DNA of 64,000 nt from Xenopus tropicalis (GCF_000004195.4 NC_030678.2:31534201-31598200); one strand, 5' to 3'. Shown: positions 32,426 through 44,358, counted from the stretch's first letter. Notes: generated by a model not told the origin, from the letters alone. Program-made: numbers and translations.

Positions 32426-34689
32426 GTAGATACTGAAAATAACTAATACATGTTAATGTTATTTGTACTTTATATCTACATTTTCACCTCCTCATGAGGG
32501 CCCCTCTAAAGCTGAGGGCCCGAGGTAAATGCCTTCTTCATCCAAGTCTACACCCAGCCCTGGTAATTACCATGTTAATAAGGAGCTATTTTGAGTTTAA
32601 TTCTCTAGAGGGAGATATAGATTGTCCTTCTCTGAATCTGCCAGAAGTCAACCCGTTATAAATCCACCAGCGAGTAATTACAATTACCCATGTCAACCAT
32701 GGCTGGATCGTGCACATGGAAATACCGTGTCTGGCCGAAAAGAGAGAAAATGCGGATACTTACAGCTCTTCAGTGCGGGGAACTACACAGTAGTTGTTAA
32801 AAGGGGGAACCGCTCTCCTCTCTGTGCTGTCAGCATGTGTACACCAGACTGAGTAATTCAGTGTTTTCACTGTTTCCCTGAGAGGAAAACCACAGTTCAG
32901 CGAGACACAGAGAAGTGCTTGAGCAATGATTCACATACGGAAGAAGGCTGGCACACACAGACGCACACACGCAGGCACACACAGGATCAAGACGGACACA
33001 TCAGCTATACCCCAAGCCCGGCAACACCCTCTATTCACTCACATGCTCCTCTTAATCACTGGTCCTTTGCTGGGCCTTTAGCATATAATGCACCCTGTCA
33101 TCTACACTGTTTATGGTAAAACAGCCAAATACTATTTTCAATGTAAATGCACTCGTTTAAATGAATTCTGCGTTGTCTGTTAGTGGTGCTAATGTGTGCA
33201 CTTGAGAAAGCCCTGCTACTAAAGGACTCCTGCAGTATCCAGAATTTTTAGGCAGAATAGAAGATTGCAAATGCGCTTTTTGTTTTGGAAATCTGGAAGC
33301 AGATCCTTGTGTTTCCAGCCCATGAGGTTGCCCACTAGAACAGCTGTGCAAGAGTCATCCCATGGCTTATCTCTTTGACCCCTCCCCTCTTTCGAGAGGG
33401 CGCACACGTATGAGCGACTTGCACTCTGGATCTCCAGAACTACCTTATTAAGATGGGCCAGGCAGACAGAAGAGCTATGTGCCCAGTCCCCCCCAAGGTT
33501 TCACCCTAGACACGTGGCTCTTCTGCCTACCCCAAGTTCCGGCCCTGTCTGATCCTACCCTACAATAAGTCCTAGCAAACCTGGGATGGGTGGTACAATG
33601 GTGTTCTCTTTGACCTCCCCCCCACCCTAGCTTTGGTGTCCCTGTGCTTACTGTTTGCCTATCACAGGTGCAGGGCTCTTTAGCACCCACGTTATCATGC
33701 CTTTTACTTTGCATTTGATCTAATTAAGGTAAAAAGTTCTGGCTACGCTGACATTCCTGGACACAAGTGCTCTGTGACTTGCACCTGGTAAGGTAATAAA
33801 TGGCCCCTATAGTCTCTGGGTGATGGCAAGTAAAAAAAGATCATTGGATCCACAATGTCACAGTTCTCCTGGTAAAAAAAATGTTTTCACGTTCTACTGA
33901 ATCCTCCTTTCTTCTAATCTCAAGGGATTCCCTTATGTCCCCCATCTATGGATGAATATGACTCCAGTCATGCTGCCCTTGCATATTTATACATAGATTT
34001 GCATAGTGAACAATTCCAATTTGAGCAGCCTGACAACATATCCGAAATCCTTGGTTTCTAGAATGATATATTACACATCATGCGAAAGTGTGCACTGGGG
34101 CCTGTGTGGCTACCTTGCAAATCTGTTCAGGAATGGCCATGTTCCTAAAGGACCAAGATATACTAGTTGAAAGAGCCCTAAAATGGAAAGATAGTTGACT
34201 ACTGACCTTCCTAAAAGCAAAGTTCATGGTGTCATCTAGTAAGACTCCTCTTGAATACTTGGGGCCCCTGCTGAACCACAGGTTACCAAGAGTGGATCAG
34301 GATATCTGTAGGTTGCCCCCTTGACATTTGTTTTTATGGCTCTTATGGTGATGGGACAGGCACAGTGCTGGGACAACTTGGCACTTCTTTATGAGGCCAT
34401 GAGCTTTATCTCCAGCCGAGTTTGTTCCTTGTGCCCCCCTAATAGTTCAGGTAGGCCGCTGTGAAGTCACTAACGGATTGCAGACATTAAGGCATTTATA
34501 CAGTGTGGAATTCTCTAGGGACCATTTCTTCAGCATGCTAGTTTTCTTATGGGTGCCCCCCAGCCTGTGAGGCTGATGTTCATTTGGAGGGTGTCCCAAG
34601 ACCTCAGGGCCCAAGGACAGATCTGGTTTAAACTTTCTGGTCTCATCTACCACACCAACGTTCACCTAACCTCTTTTATTTGGATTGAC
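32426..34689. other. presumed intron 1, nothing firm
   Basis: 33515-33550 (TGGCTCTTCTGCCTACCCCA, AGTTCCGGCCCTG) is a repeat end also seen in reduced form at 46660-46695. The remainder shows no exon or repeat I recognise. Confidence 0.35.
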
Positions 34690-35416
34690 TTAAAGATCCT
34701 TGTTCTTATTCCAGTCCACTAGCATTCTAAGCAACTTTTCAATTAGTCTTCATTATTTGTTTTTCTTAGTTTTTGAATTATTTGTTTTCTTCTTTTAACT
34801 CTTTGCAGCTTTCAAATGGGGGTCACTGACCCCTGAGCAAAAAAAAACTATTGCCCTGTGAAGCTACAGTTTAATTGTTATTGTTACTTTATATTACTTA
34901 TTTTTTTCTATTCAGGTCCTTTTTGAATCCTAGCAGCCAAACTCCAAGCTGGAGGGCTCCCAAACAAAAACTGAATTAATTAAAAAACTACAAATAATAA
35001 AATATGAAGATCAATTGCACATTGTCTCAGAATACAGGTATAGGACCTGTTATCCAGAATGCTCGGGACCAATGGTATTCCGGATAAGGGGTCTTTCAGT
35101 AATTTGGATCTTTATACCTTAAGTCTACTAAGAAATCAATAAAACATTAATTAAACCCAATAGGGTTGTTTTACATCCAATAAGGATTAATCATATCTTA
35201 GTTTGGATCAAATACAAGGAACTGTTTTATTTTTACAGAGAAAAATTAAATCAATTTTCAAAATCTGAATTATTTGATTAAAATGGGGTCTATGGGAGAC
35301 AGGCTTTCCGTAATTCAGAGCTTTCTGGATATCGGGTTTCCAGATAAGGGATCCCATACCTGTATTACTCTCTATATAATATTAAAAGTTAACTTACAGG
35401 TGGACAACAACTTTAA
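34690..35416. mobile_element. T2/Kolobok-like element interrupted by a second MITE
   Basis: TTAAAGATCCTTGTTCTTAT at the left and GTTAACTTACAGGTGGACAA...TTTAA at the right. Interior phrases (AGCAACTTTTCAATTAGTCT, CAGCTTTCAAATGGGGGTCA) match the elements at 9697, 44359 and 60760. Interrupted at 35035. Confidence 0.65.
35035..35361. mobile_element. palindromic MITE (CAGGTATAGGACCTGTTATCC) nested in the T2 element
   Basis: Left CAGGTATAGGACCTGTTATC and right GGGATCCCATACCTG are imperfect inverted repeats, with TA on both sides. A TA duplication would fit a Tc1/mariner-type origin, but the superfamily is not certain. The sequence itself is a familiar, abundant frog repeat. Confidence 0.75.
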
Positions 35417-35498
35417 GGCCATCCACAGGTACTCTCTACTTGGCAGAATGAAAATGGTGAGCTAGAAGGGCCAAACTTAAGTCCCTGAGGATCAGCAT

Positions 35499-35921
35499 TG
35501 TAAAACTGTCACCCAACCTGTTGTGGTAACCAATGGGAAGCTACTCCCACTCACCCCTCGGTGAGGCTTTCAGATGCCCACGCTCACTGACCTGAAGTCT
35601 CTCTCACACCACTAAGTTTGCTATAATACACCTATCCTATGCTAACTAAACATGTTCTACTCTTGCACTGGCATGGCTATTTCCCACAGGTGCTGTCCAG
35701 TAGATGTCCTTCCCATGACACCCGCCTGGGCTTGTGTGCTGTCTCCTTTTATACCCTCTAGCCACACCCTTCTAAAACCTCCTTGGCATTTTCCTTCTCT
35801 CTAGCTCCCTCTGGTGGTTAGGCACTAAACTACATCTAAAACTACTTTACCTAACTCAACACTACCATCTAGTGGCCAAAGCAAGCAATTACTCCAAAAT
35901 TACTTTAGTGACCCCCTTACA
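35499..35921 (-). mobile_element. LTR candidate (minus strand)
   Basis: TGTAA...TTACA ends. Read on the minus strand it has GAGGGTATAAAAGGAGACAG, a good TATA box with a plausible start downstream. No target duplication (AGCAT against AGGTC) and no internal genes. Weak but suggestive. Confidence 0.4.
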
Positions 35922-36682
35922 AGGTCCAGGGTTCACCAGGAGATCCTCTGGAATCCTAGTAGGCCAGTCCTAGCTTTCCATTAGAAATGCATGCCTTACC
36001 TCAAGGCTTAACGTCAGATTGGGAGTTGTGTATTCAGAACCCATAAATATGGGTACTTTAAGAAGAGCCTATTTATTTAGTCCTTTAACTATATTGTTTA
36101 TTTGGTCTTTTACATGTATCCAATACTGAGCATTACTTCATCAGGCTGAAATTCAAACGGTGCTTGAAAACTTCACAGCACACGTTGCTATCATCATGTC
36201 ACTCCCCAGGGGTGAGGGTTTAAAGCTTAAATCATGCCATAAACACATCGCATGTTAGGTACTTTGAAGGCTTAAAACATTAACTTCTAATGAAGTGCCC
36301 CTGGTGTTTTTCAAGCTGAGAGACAGGCCTAAAATCTTATGAGGTTACAAGTGATTCCTTATTGTCAAAACACAACAATTATTTAAACATATCCATAACT
36401 AACACACACGAGAACAAAAACATAGGGGTCACTTACCCACAGACGCAGTGCACCTCCTGATACAATTAATATGTTTTTTACCCATGATCAACCGTTTTTT
36501 GTTGGGTTTTTTTTCACAGAATTCCAGCAAAACTATTTATTCCCAAACACTGTGGATGCAGCGACAACTATATTCTCAGACAGAGGTTTTGGGAAGTATT
36601 CCTGAGCCCATGCACTCATTTCCACCACAGAATTGTGTCTATTTTAAATGCAGTGCCAGCTGAGGGCCCGAAGATCACAGGC
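35922..36682. other. presumed intron 1; possible retroelement tail at ~36.08-36.20 kb (minus)
   Basis: The minus strand near 36150 reads CAGCCTGATGAAGTAATGCT followed by CAAATAAACAATA, similar in layout to 42072-42130. A perfect donor-like GTAAGT on the minus strand at ~36436 has no other support. Confidence 0.35.
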
Positions 36683-36944
36683 CACAGGTGGATTTTCAAT
36701 AAGACTAGGGAAGGCAAATTTTTTGACCATGCCCACTTTTGTGGCCACGCCCCAATTACCACACCCCATTTTTAAAAAAAATACTCCTTTTATATAGATG
36801 AAATGGCGGGATCAGATGCAAATGTGCTATACCCTCATACTGTACTACCTAAGGAAAACAATTTAGCAACTCCTACATTAAAATACAAATATAGAGAGAA
36901 GGCAGTCAGTTATAAGTGAGTTATAACTATGTACCAGTTTTGCC

Positions 36945-37217
36945 CCCCCATACACAGTACCCTCATACACAGTGCCCCCATACACAGTAGCCCCCCATAC
37001 ACAGTAGCCCCCCATACACAGTAGCCCCCCCACACACAGTAGCCCCCCCACACACAGTGTCCCCCATACACAGTAACCCCCCATACACAGTAGCCCCCCA
37101 CACACAGTGTCCCCCATACACAATAGCCCCCCATACACAGTAGCCCCCCATACACAGTGCCCCCCATACACAGTAGCCCCCCATACACAGTACCCCCCAT
37201 ACACAGTACCCCCCATA
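36945..37217. repeat. ~16-17-bp minisatellite (CCCCCATACACAGTAG)
   Basis: About 16 units differing mainly in the length of the C-run and CATACACA/CACACACA. G-rich on the minus strand, where all three frames are open. Confidence 0.95.
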
Positions 37218-37244
37218 GGAGCTCCGCCTTCGTCTGCAGTTTCT

Positions 37245-37381
37245 CTCCTTATGCGGCTCCTTGTGCGGCGGTGCCAGGCCCTTTGATAAGGTTGCGCCCC
37301 ATGAGTAATGACGTCACACGTACCCAGGGGCGCAACCTTATAAAAGGGCCTGTCGCGCTGCACAAGGAGTCGCATAAGGAG
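37245..37381. repeat. long palindrome with a CRE in its loop
   Basis: Arms of about 55 bp (37245-37300 and 37327-37381, for example AAGGTTGCGCCCC facing GGGGCGCAACCTT, and TTATGCGGCTCCTTGTGC facing GCACAAGGAGTCGCATAA). They flank a 26-nt loop with the full cAMP-response element TGACGTCA at 37309-37316. Confidence 0.85.
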
Positions 37382-38112
37382 CAAAGCCGGAGGAGAAGCC
37401 TGAACGTCCGGCTCCAGCCAGCGCATCCCGCTGTGCTGGATAGTTGAATGAATGTCCCACAATGCGGGACATTCATGGAACTATCCGGGACAGCGGGATG
37501 CGCCATAAAAAGCGGGACTGTCCTGCGAAAAGCGGGACAGTTGGGGGGTATGACATAGGGTAAATCTTCTTGCATTCCTCCTTCCTGCAAGCTCCAGTTC
37601 TGTTGTAATCAGCTGTGCACTGACTGGATCTTTCTTCTTGTTGCTTCTCCAATCAGAGCACAGCTCTCTTGACAGACAGTAACAGTGACCAATCAACGCA
37701 CGGATGTAGGCAGTGCAGAAATGAAGACTGATAAGAAGGCTCTTTACCTAAGAACCTCACCATTTCTGAATTTTTGCTGCAGATTTCATTCCACAGATAC
37801 TATACTGTATATGGTCTAAAGGCTGAATCACTAGCTGAATTGAAATTGTTTTTTGTCACCTGGCATCTATAATATCACTATCACACTTTGCCAGTCCTAA
37901 ATTAACTCTTTCGCCCTGAAAAAGCTCATTGTGCTTTTATATACAGTATTTGTTGTTGTTTTTTGCACTAACCTTTTCTCTTACTTTTGTCAGTGTTGTG
38001 GTTATTTCTAGTCAGTTTCAGTGGGGCCCCCATGAGACTGCATAGCTGGGGAACAAACCAATGTTGTGTATCAGTGCCAGTGTTATAGTGCCAGGGCCTG
38101 AATATCTGCCAT

Positions 38113-39433
38113 CAGTACCCACTGCCTATAATGTGCCAGTACCCACTGAATCTCACTGCCTATAATGTGCCAGTACCCACTGAATCTCACTGCCTATAAT
38201 GTGCCAATACCCACTGCATCTCACTGCCTATAATGTGCCAGTACCCACTGCATCTCACTACCTATAATGTGCCAGTACCCACTGCATCTCACTGCATGTA
38301 ATGTGCCAGTACCCACCGCATCTCACTGCCTATAATGTGCCAGTACCCACCGCATCTCACTGCCTATAATGTGCCAGTACCCACTGAATCTTACTGCCTA
38401 TAATGTGCCAGTACCCACTGAATCTAACTGCCTATAATGTGCCAGTACCCACTGAATCTCACTGCATATAATGTGCCAGTACCCACTGCATCTCACTGCC
38501 TATAATGTGCCAGTACCCACCGCATCTCACTTCCTATAATGTGCCAGTACTCACCGCATCTCACTTCCTATAATGTGCCAGTACTCACTGCATCACACTG
38601 CCTATAATGTGCCAGTACTCACTGCATCTCACTGCCTATAATGTGCCAGTACCCACCGCATCTCACCGCCTATAATGTGCCAGTACCCACCGCATCTCAC
38701 TGCATATAATGTGCCAGTACCCACAGCATCTCACTGCCTATAATGTGCCAGTACCCACAGCATCTCACTGCCTATAATGTGCCAGTACCCACTGTATCTC
38801 ACTGCCTATAATGTGCCAGTACCCACTGCATCTCACTGCCTATAATGTGCCAGTACCCATCTCACTGCCTATAATGTGCCAGTACCCATCTCACTGCCTA
38901 TAATGTGCCAGTACCCATCTCACTGCCTATAATGTGCCAGTACCCACCGCATCTCGCTGCATGTAATGTGCCAGTACCCACCGCATCTCGCTGCATGTAA
39001 TGTGCCAGTACCCACAGCATCTCACTGCCTATAATGTGCCAATACCCACTGCATCTCACTGCATATAATGTGCCAGTACCCACTGCATCTCACTACCTAT
39101 AATGTGCCAGTACCCACTGCATCTCACTGCATGTAATGTGCCAGTACCCACCGCATCTCACTGCCTATAATGTGCCAGTACCCACCGCATCTCACTGCCT
39201 ATAATGTACCAGTACCCACCGCATCTCACTGCCTATAATGTGCCAGTACCCACCGCATCTCACTGCCTATAATGTGCCAGTACCCACTGCATCTCACTGC
39301 CTATAATGTGCCAGTACCCACTGCATCTCACTGCATGTAATGTGCCAGTACTCACCGCATCTCACTGCCTATAATGTGCCAGTACCCACTGCATCTCACT
39401 GCCTATAATGTGCCAGTACCCACTGCTTCTCAC
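38113..39433. repeat. 34-bp minisatellite, about 39 units
   Basis: Unit CTGCCTATAATGTGCCAGTA plus CCCACTGCATCTCA. Main variants are C/T in CACCGCATC versus CACTGCATC and CTGCCTATAA versus CTGCATGTAA. Several 26-bp units (CCCATCTCA) near 38.85-38.94 kb lack 8 bp. Lies at the 43-bp repeat position of copy 1. Confidence 0.97.
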
Positions 39434-39538
39434 AGTATAAATGTTCTTGTTTTGTAAATATAGACTCCATTTCACTGATTATAATGTGCCTGGGATGTCA
39501 GTACCCACTGTCTCTCTATAACACTAACTAAAACACAT

Positions 39539-39913
39539 TTAAAGGAGAAGGAAAGGCTAAGTCACTTGGGGATGCCAAAATGTAAGGCTTACCTTGTACC
39601 CCGGGCTGGTGCCCCTGTTAGGAGAAAATAGCACCAGCCCGGGGTACCTGCAGGGAGCGCTTCCTCCTTCCTCTTTCTTCTGTCGGCAAAATCCCTGGGC
39701 CGGCGCATGCGCAGTAGAGTGAACCGCCGACTTTCTTGTTAAAGTTTTGCTTTTCACTCTACTGGGCATGTGCAAGCGCGTAAGACAAGAAGAAGGAAGC
39801 GCTCGCTACAGGTACCCCGGGTTGGTGCTGTTAAAAGGTAAGCGATTAAAGTCACTTGAGGGTGCCTAACATTTTGGCACCCCCAAGAAACTTAGCCTTT
39901 CCTTCTCCTTTAA
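39539..39913. mobile_element. T2/Kolobok-like MITE, GGAGAAGGAAAGG subfamily, nested in copy 2
   Basis: TTAAAGGAGAAGGAAAGGCT and AGCCTTTCCTTCTCCTTTAA, with TTAA at each edge. Internal facing blocks include CACCAGCCCGGGGTACCTG and GCGCATGCGCAGTAGAGTGA. It occupies the same TTAA of the host element that holds a different T2 element in copies 1 and 3. Confidence 0.92.
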
Positions 39914-40165
39914 GCTAACTGATCACAAACACAAATGGATGGAGAACCCCTCACAGAAGTGCATGTATGAATACTTTTATATCCTAAGCACTCCAACCCG
40001 CACTTTTGCACAGTATCCCTGGGAGTCAGTGGGAACCACAAGACGTAGTTGGGAGGTTAATTTTTTACACCAGCAGCGAATCCACTAAGTGTCACATTAG
40101 CTTTAGGTCCGTCTCTGTATGGCCATCTTTAGCCTCCCCAAACAAAAAGTCACCCCCCGACAATG

Positions 40166-40634
40166 ATCGCAGCCATCCAATACTGGCTTTTAGTCTTGTC
40201 CCTTGCATATAGAGATTTCTTTTGTAGGTCCCCAAATTCTTTGCAATTTTACATTAAGGAACATTATTCTTAAATCATTTGCCTGGGCAGTGTTCCACAG
40301 AGTAGGGTCAAATTCAAAACAAGCAAGTATTTTTTTTAGAAAACGATAAAATTAGACAGTTTCAATATTTGAAGTGTTGTCTTTTTACTATTTGCAATTA
40401 AATGAATTAAATAAGAATTGTACAAAAATATGTAGCTTTAAGGTACAATGTTTTGAAAGTGACCTATTTAAGAATCTTACCAGTTTAGAATATATATAGT
40501 CAAAAACTAAATTAAAATTGTTAAATGTGTATTGAATCAGCAGAATTCTTAATGAATCAGTGAGTAAAAAGTGAGTGTAGGACGGGTCAGACCGGGGATG
40601 ACTTTGACCTTTGGGGAAGGCATTTCTTAGTAGC
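40166..40634. other. presumed intron 1, nothing recognised
   Basis: AT-rich, no exon signal. Confidence 0.45.
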
Positions 40635-41000
40635 TTAAAGGAGAATGCAAGCCAAAATGTAAAAAGCATACTGCCCAATAGTCCTCCTATTGTTTAGTAA
40701 AAACACCACCCTTTTGGCTCACCTAATCAAATATTTACTCAGTTACACTTACTTCACATTTTCTGTTTTCTTGAACAGGCAGCCATCTTTAAAAAGGTAT
40801 TCTCCCTTCCTTTCCCTCCTTGCTTCATACTGCACATGTGTTTCATTCCTCCCCCCCACCCTCCCCTCTGGCAGATCCGCTTCTGATTGGCTGGTGGGCA
40901 TGTGTAGCACAGAACAGCAGACAGGATCAAGTTAAACACATGTGCATTGCTACTGAAGGGGAGAGAGATTTCAGTGATGTCACTGTAGTCTTCACACTGC
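40635..41000 (+). mobile_element. T2-like element, left part
   Basis: TTAAAGGAGAATGCAAGCCA, then AAACACCACCCTTTTGGC, CCTCCCCTCTGGCAGATCC and TTCTGATTGGCTGGTGGGC. Typical left half of a common frog element. No clear right TTAA end, so probably truncated. Confidence 0.6.
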
Positions 41001-41287
41001 ATCCAAATGGATTGAATAAGGACTATAATCTGTATTTGTTTGTTTAACTTTAAGGATTTGTTATAATTGAGATCGCATAGTGGTGCTGTATAATATAATG
41101 AGATGCTATAACTTTGCTAATGAGTTATGTATGTGAACAGGGATGAAACTCTGTACTCTGTATATTTCATAAATGGTGTTATCACTGAAATGGGGATGGA
41201 ACCCTGTACTATGTTTGTATAATATGTTATGTGGTCATTTCCTCTCTGTAGACTATAAGTAGCTTCCTTTGGGAATCTGTATATGTA
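41001..41287. other. presumed intron 1, nothing firm
   Basis: Repeated phrase (GGGATGAAACTCTGTACT and GGGATGGAACCCTGTACT, ~50 bp apart) hints at an old local duplication. Confidence 0.4.
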
Positions 41288-41400
41288 ATTACTGCCCACA
41301 TGCCTTGAGGAAGAGCCCGGCCGGGCTCGAAACGTCGCATTTTGTGTACAGTATGAATTTGATCTTTTAATATACCTTTTGCACTTTAAAGTGTGTGCTG
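41288..41400 (+). repeat. dispersed repeat with GGGCTCGAAACGTCGC motif
   Basis: CCTTGAGGAAGAGCCCGG, CCGGGCTCGAAACGTCGC, then an AT-rich tail with CCTTTTGCACTTTAAAG. The palindromic GAGCCCGGCCGGGCTC forms a hairpin just before GAAACGTCG. Confidence 0.5.
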
Positions 41401-42067
41401 TCCATTCTTGAACTTATTGTATATATAAATACCTTCCTGCTATATATATGTTTAGGTGAATTTGTACCCACTATGGTGATACTACGAGTGCCAACACTAC
41501 CAAATTATGTATTTGGACTTAAAAGTAATACTCCTGCCTTGAAAATACAGATTTCCTTTGTTTTTACGTACATGATTTTAATGTTATGATATTTGGAGAC
41601 TCTCTCATTGTATTATTATGTCACTTTATACTATGTCACTTTGCACTAGGTCACTTTCTAATATGCCATTCGTCTATGATATGGCATTCTTTGAGATTTT
41701 GAATTTATTGTTTGTTATATTTAATTTCTATTCTTGATGCAGAATAGCAGTTTAGATTTTTCTGGCACTGATTTTTATACTTTCATATCATGGGATTCTT
41801 GATATTCATTTGACTGTTTGTTTTTCACAATTATAGCTCCCTGTTGGGACATTATTATTACTACAATATTTACAAGACGTTCTATGATTTGAACGCATGA
41901 AATTGGGTGGTTCTATGCACTTTAGAGGGTAGACATATTGTTATAGCTTTAGTAATGGTATTTAACTTTTAAACTTCATACATGCACACATGGGGTTAAT
42001 TTGGTTTTACTCTATGTGTACACTGATTGGATCATGTTAGTATTTAACTATGCACCTCACTTCCTTT
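41401..42067. other. presumed intron 1, short CACTTT repeats
   Basis: 41608-41665 has four ATGTCACTTT-like words at 16-18 bp spacing. Otherwise AT-rich. Confidence 0.4.
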
Positions 42068-42166
42068 ACATTGTCCTGATGACGATCCGGTATGGATCGA
42101 AACACGTAGACATTTGTGTCTAAATAAACTTTTTTGATTTTTATATTCCCTTGGAGTGCTTTCTGC

Positions 42167-42172
<6 letters not shown>
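42068..42172 (+). repeat. dispersed repeat with GGATCGAAACACGTAG motif
   Basis: GTCCTGATGACGATCCGGTA, TGGATCGAAACACGTAGAC, AATAAACTTTTTTGATTTTT, TGGAGTGCTTTCTGCGAGAC, then directly a TA microsatellite. GATCCGGTATGGATC is again a hairpin before GAAACACG. Confidence 0.5.

Positions 42173-42224
<52 letters not shown>
42173..42224. repeat. (TA)n microsatellite, about 25 units
   Basis: Uninterrupted TA run at the end of the dispersed repeat. Confidence 0.98.
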
Positions 42225-42227
<3 letters not shown>

Positions 42228-43643
42228 TAGTTATTGGCCTTTAGATTGTTTACCTTGAGCCACCATTTTGTGATGTCTGTGCGCTTTCTCACTGGTTGCC
42301 TGACAAGAAATAATGTGTTACAGGAAGTAAAAGACACAGCTCTGTTCATTCATTGGCTGATGTAACCTAACATGTATGTGTGCCCTTGGTTGTCTGTGTG
42401 CCTAGTGAATCGTGTGAGCCCAGGGGGCGGCCCTTGGAAATAAATAGCAATTTTCTATTTAGGCTTACCCAGTGGCACATACTACTAAAAAAGTACATTT
42501 TTTTGAAAATGGTTTATTTAGATTAAGCTGGGTTTCACATATGGGCATACCAGGTTGAGCAAGTCCCCACAAGGGGATAAATTATTTGCAAATCATCCCA
42601 TTTTCTATTTATTGTCAATTTTTTTGGAAAGGGCGTTATTTAAAGAAGGAAATGATGTGTTATGTGGATGAGAGGACAACCAGGCCTTAGCCCGTATCCC
42701 ATAATGGGTAATATTTTGAATTACACCCCATAAAGATAAGTGAGATGTTTTAGGGATGACTACTATATGCATAAATAGTGACATACAGCATTGTTATTTT
42801 GCTCACTGGAGCATGGCGTGATGAGATTTTACAGGGGGAGGTACTGTCTTGAAGACATGCCAACTAAACCATTGCAATTCTGTGTGTCAGTGTATATATA
42901 TATATATACTACTAAATACGCTGTTTGTCTAGGTGGTTTATGCTTTTTTTCCCCCTTGGTCGGTTAAGTGCTTATCACGGCAAAATTGTTTTTTTGGCCA
43001 TAAATCTGCAGTTACCCTGCCAGACGGGACATAATGGAGTTTTATTGCCAATGCACAGAGAACCTTTTCATGATTGTGCTGCTTGTGCCCTTACTAATGT
43101 GATGACATACCACTTGCCCTTGATCATGGGCTCCTCATTCAGAATGCTACTTTTTACGAGCCATATGCAAAGTAGACAGTCGGCCGAAGGCTGGACTTCA
43201 GCTCAGTTTATTTACATTGAGTATGATTCTCAAATACTAAGGAAAGAATTGGACAGGTCACATCTGCGCTGCAATGAAAGAATGCCTTTGGAAAGGAATA
43301 CATTCTGTGGCCGGATGTATCTGCTTTTCATATAATTTTGCAAAAATAGAACAGATTTTGGCTTCCAGTAAATATGTCTATAAAGGGCTACTTACTAAGC
43401 ATGCAGCAAGTGCAGCAATCTCTAATTAGAGAGTGAGGATCAAGCAAAGGTCCACGTCACACTGAGAATTGCTAAGAGAGCGGCACATATTTTTAGCACT
43501 CTCTTTATTTAGGTTTCACTGTGGTATGAAAATCTCTAGGAAAACATCTGAAATTCTGAACATAAAATCACAAAAGGAAAGTATCAACCAGCACTTGTTG
43601 CCTTGAAGCCAGCTTGTCATTCAGTGGAATTATTAAAAGCCAC
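42225..43643. other. presumed intron 1, unexplained 136-codon open frame
   Basis: The plus-strand frame 42925-43335 is the longest here that is not repeat-driven. It has no recognisable domain, no splice context and no codon bias I can judge. TA tract at 42893-42908. Confidence 0.3.
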
Positions 43644-43844
43644 TTAAAGGAGAAGGAAAGCCTAAGTCAAAATGTTAGGCACCCCCAAGTGAATCGCTTA
43701 CCTTGTACCCCGGGCTGGTGCCCCTGTTAGGAGAGAACAGCACCAGCCCGGGGTACCTGTAGCGAGGGCTTCCGTGTTTCTTCTGCGGCAAAATCCCTAA
43801 CATTTTGGCACCCCCAAGTGACTTAGGCTTTCCTTCTCCTTTAA
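43644..43844. mobile_element. T2-like MITE, GGAGAAGGAAAGG subfamily, internally deleted
   Basis: TTAAAGGAGAAGGAAAGCCT and AGGCTTTCCTTCTCCTTTAA with TTAA at both edges. Only 201 bp against 330-375 bp in its relatives. It has GTACCCCGGGCTGGTGCCCC and its inverted partner CACCAGCCCGGGGTACC. Confidence 0.92.
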
Positions 43845-44358
43845 GTAATAGAGCCCCACTGCAAGATATATTATGGGTGGCCAAACCTTGTCAGATGATG
43901 TGATTTACAAACAATCAAAATCAGTCAGAACATGGTCACACCCTCTGTATTCCTGGTCTCCCCAGCAGCCACTAGGTCTGCTGTTTCGTTAATAGCCAAT
44001 GGGACCCAGTTTCATCCAAGATTTAATTTAGCATTACAACTCTATTTTTAACTACTACTATTTATTGAAATTACAAAAGTCACTATAAAAGGATACCAAT
44101 GTTCTGTATTTCATTGTATAACTGATCAATGGCTCAAAGGCTAGGGCTTATTTAAGTGTGTAAGCCAACATCACCGGTGATGTTGCCAATAGCAACAAAT
44201 CAGATCTTTGCTTTTGTCTTCTAACTTGTAGGTAAAAGTTCAATTTTAATTGCTGATATATAAATATGACCCTTAGATCAGTCTTATTTTACTGACTACT
44301 CAGGCAAAGAGCCACCTCATTGGCAGCATTGCAAATAAGTTTATCTATAAATGGCCAT
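43845..44358. other. presumed intron 1, nothing firm
   Basis: 44185-44230 (AATAGCAACAAATCAGATC) is a worn repeat phrase. Nothing else. Confidence 0.35.

Larger units (their letters stand above)
36720..37560. mobile_element. GC-rich composite repeat nested in copy 2
   Basis: Contains GACCATGCCCACTTTTGTGG at the left, a 16-bp tandem array, a long palindrome, a short hairpin (37440-37485, arms ATGAATGTCCC), and CGGGACAGTTGGGGGGTATG at the right. The right end matches the fragment at 1272. Exact ends not resolved. Confidence 0.5.
36683..40165 (-). mobile_element. large non-autonomous hAT-like element, copy 2 (inverted, expanded 34-bp array)
   Basis: Read on the minus strand it starts near 40165 (GGGGGGTGACTTTTTGTTTG, then GGGGAGGCTAAAGATGGCC). 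It continues with the same unique blocks as copies 1 and 3 (CCCACTGACTCCCAGGGATA; CCAGGGATTCAGGCCC-type region at 38.05-38.11 kb; tail with ATTGG boxes at 37.57-37.79 kb) and ends CTTATTGAAAATCCACCTGTG at 36683. Flanks ATCGCAGC and TCACAGGC are a plausible worn 8-bp duplication. It is interrupted by a T2 element (39539-39913) and by GC-rich repeat material at 36.72-37.56 kb. Only a trace of the 14-bp repeat is present (~37795-37812). Confidence 0.8.

Noticed and set aside
36437..36500. alternative specc1 first exon (minus-strand GTAAGT donor)
   Set aside because: A single perfect donor motif without promoter motifs or CpG enrichment is expected by chance in 29 kb.
36878..37462. 194-codon Gly/Tyr/Cys-rich minus-strand frame (and overlapping frames)
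   Set aside because: The 16-bp array is open in several frames at once, the mark of repeat composition rather than coding.
38113..39433. CRISPR-like 34-bp direct repeats
   Set aside because: There are no spacers between units, and the site is a known repeat position within a transposon.
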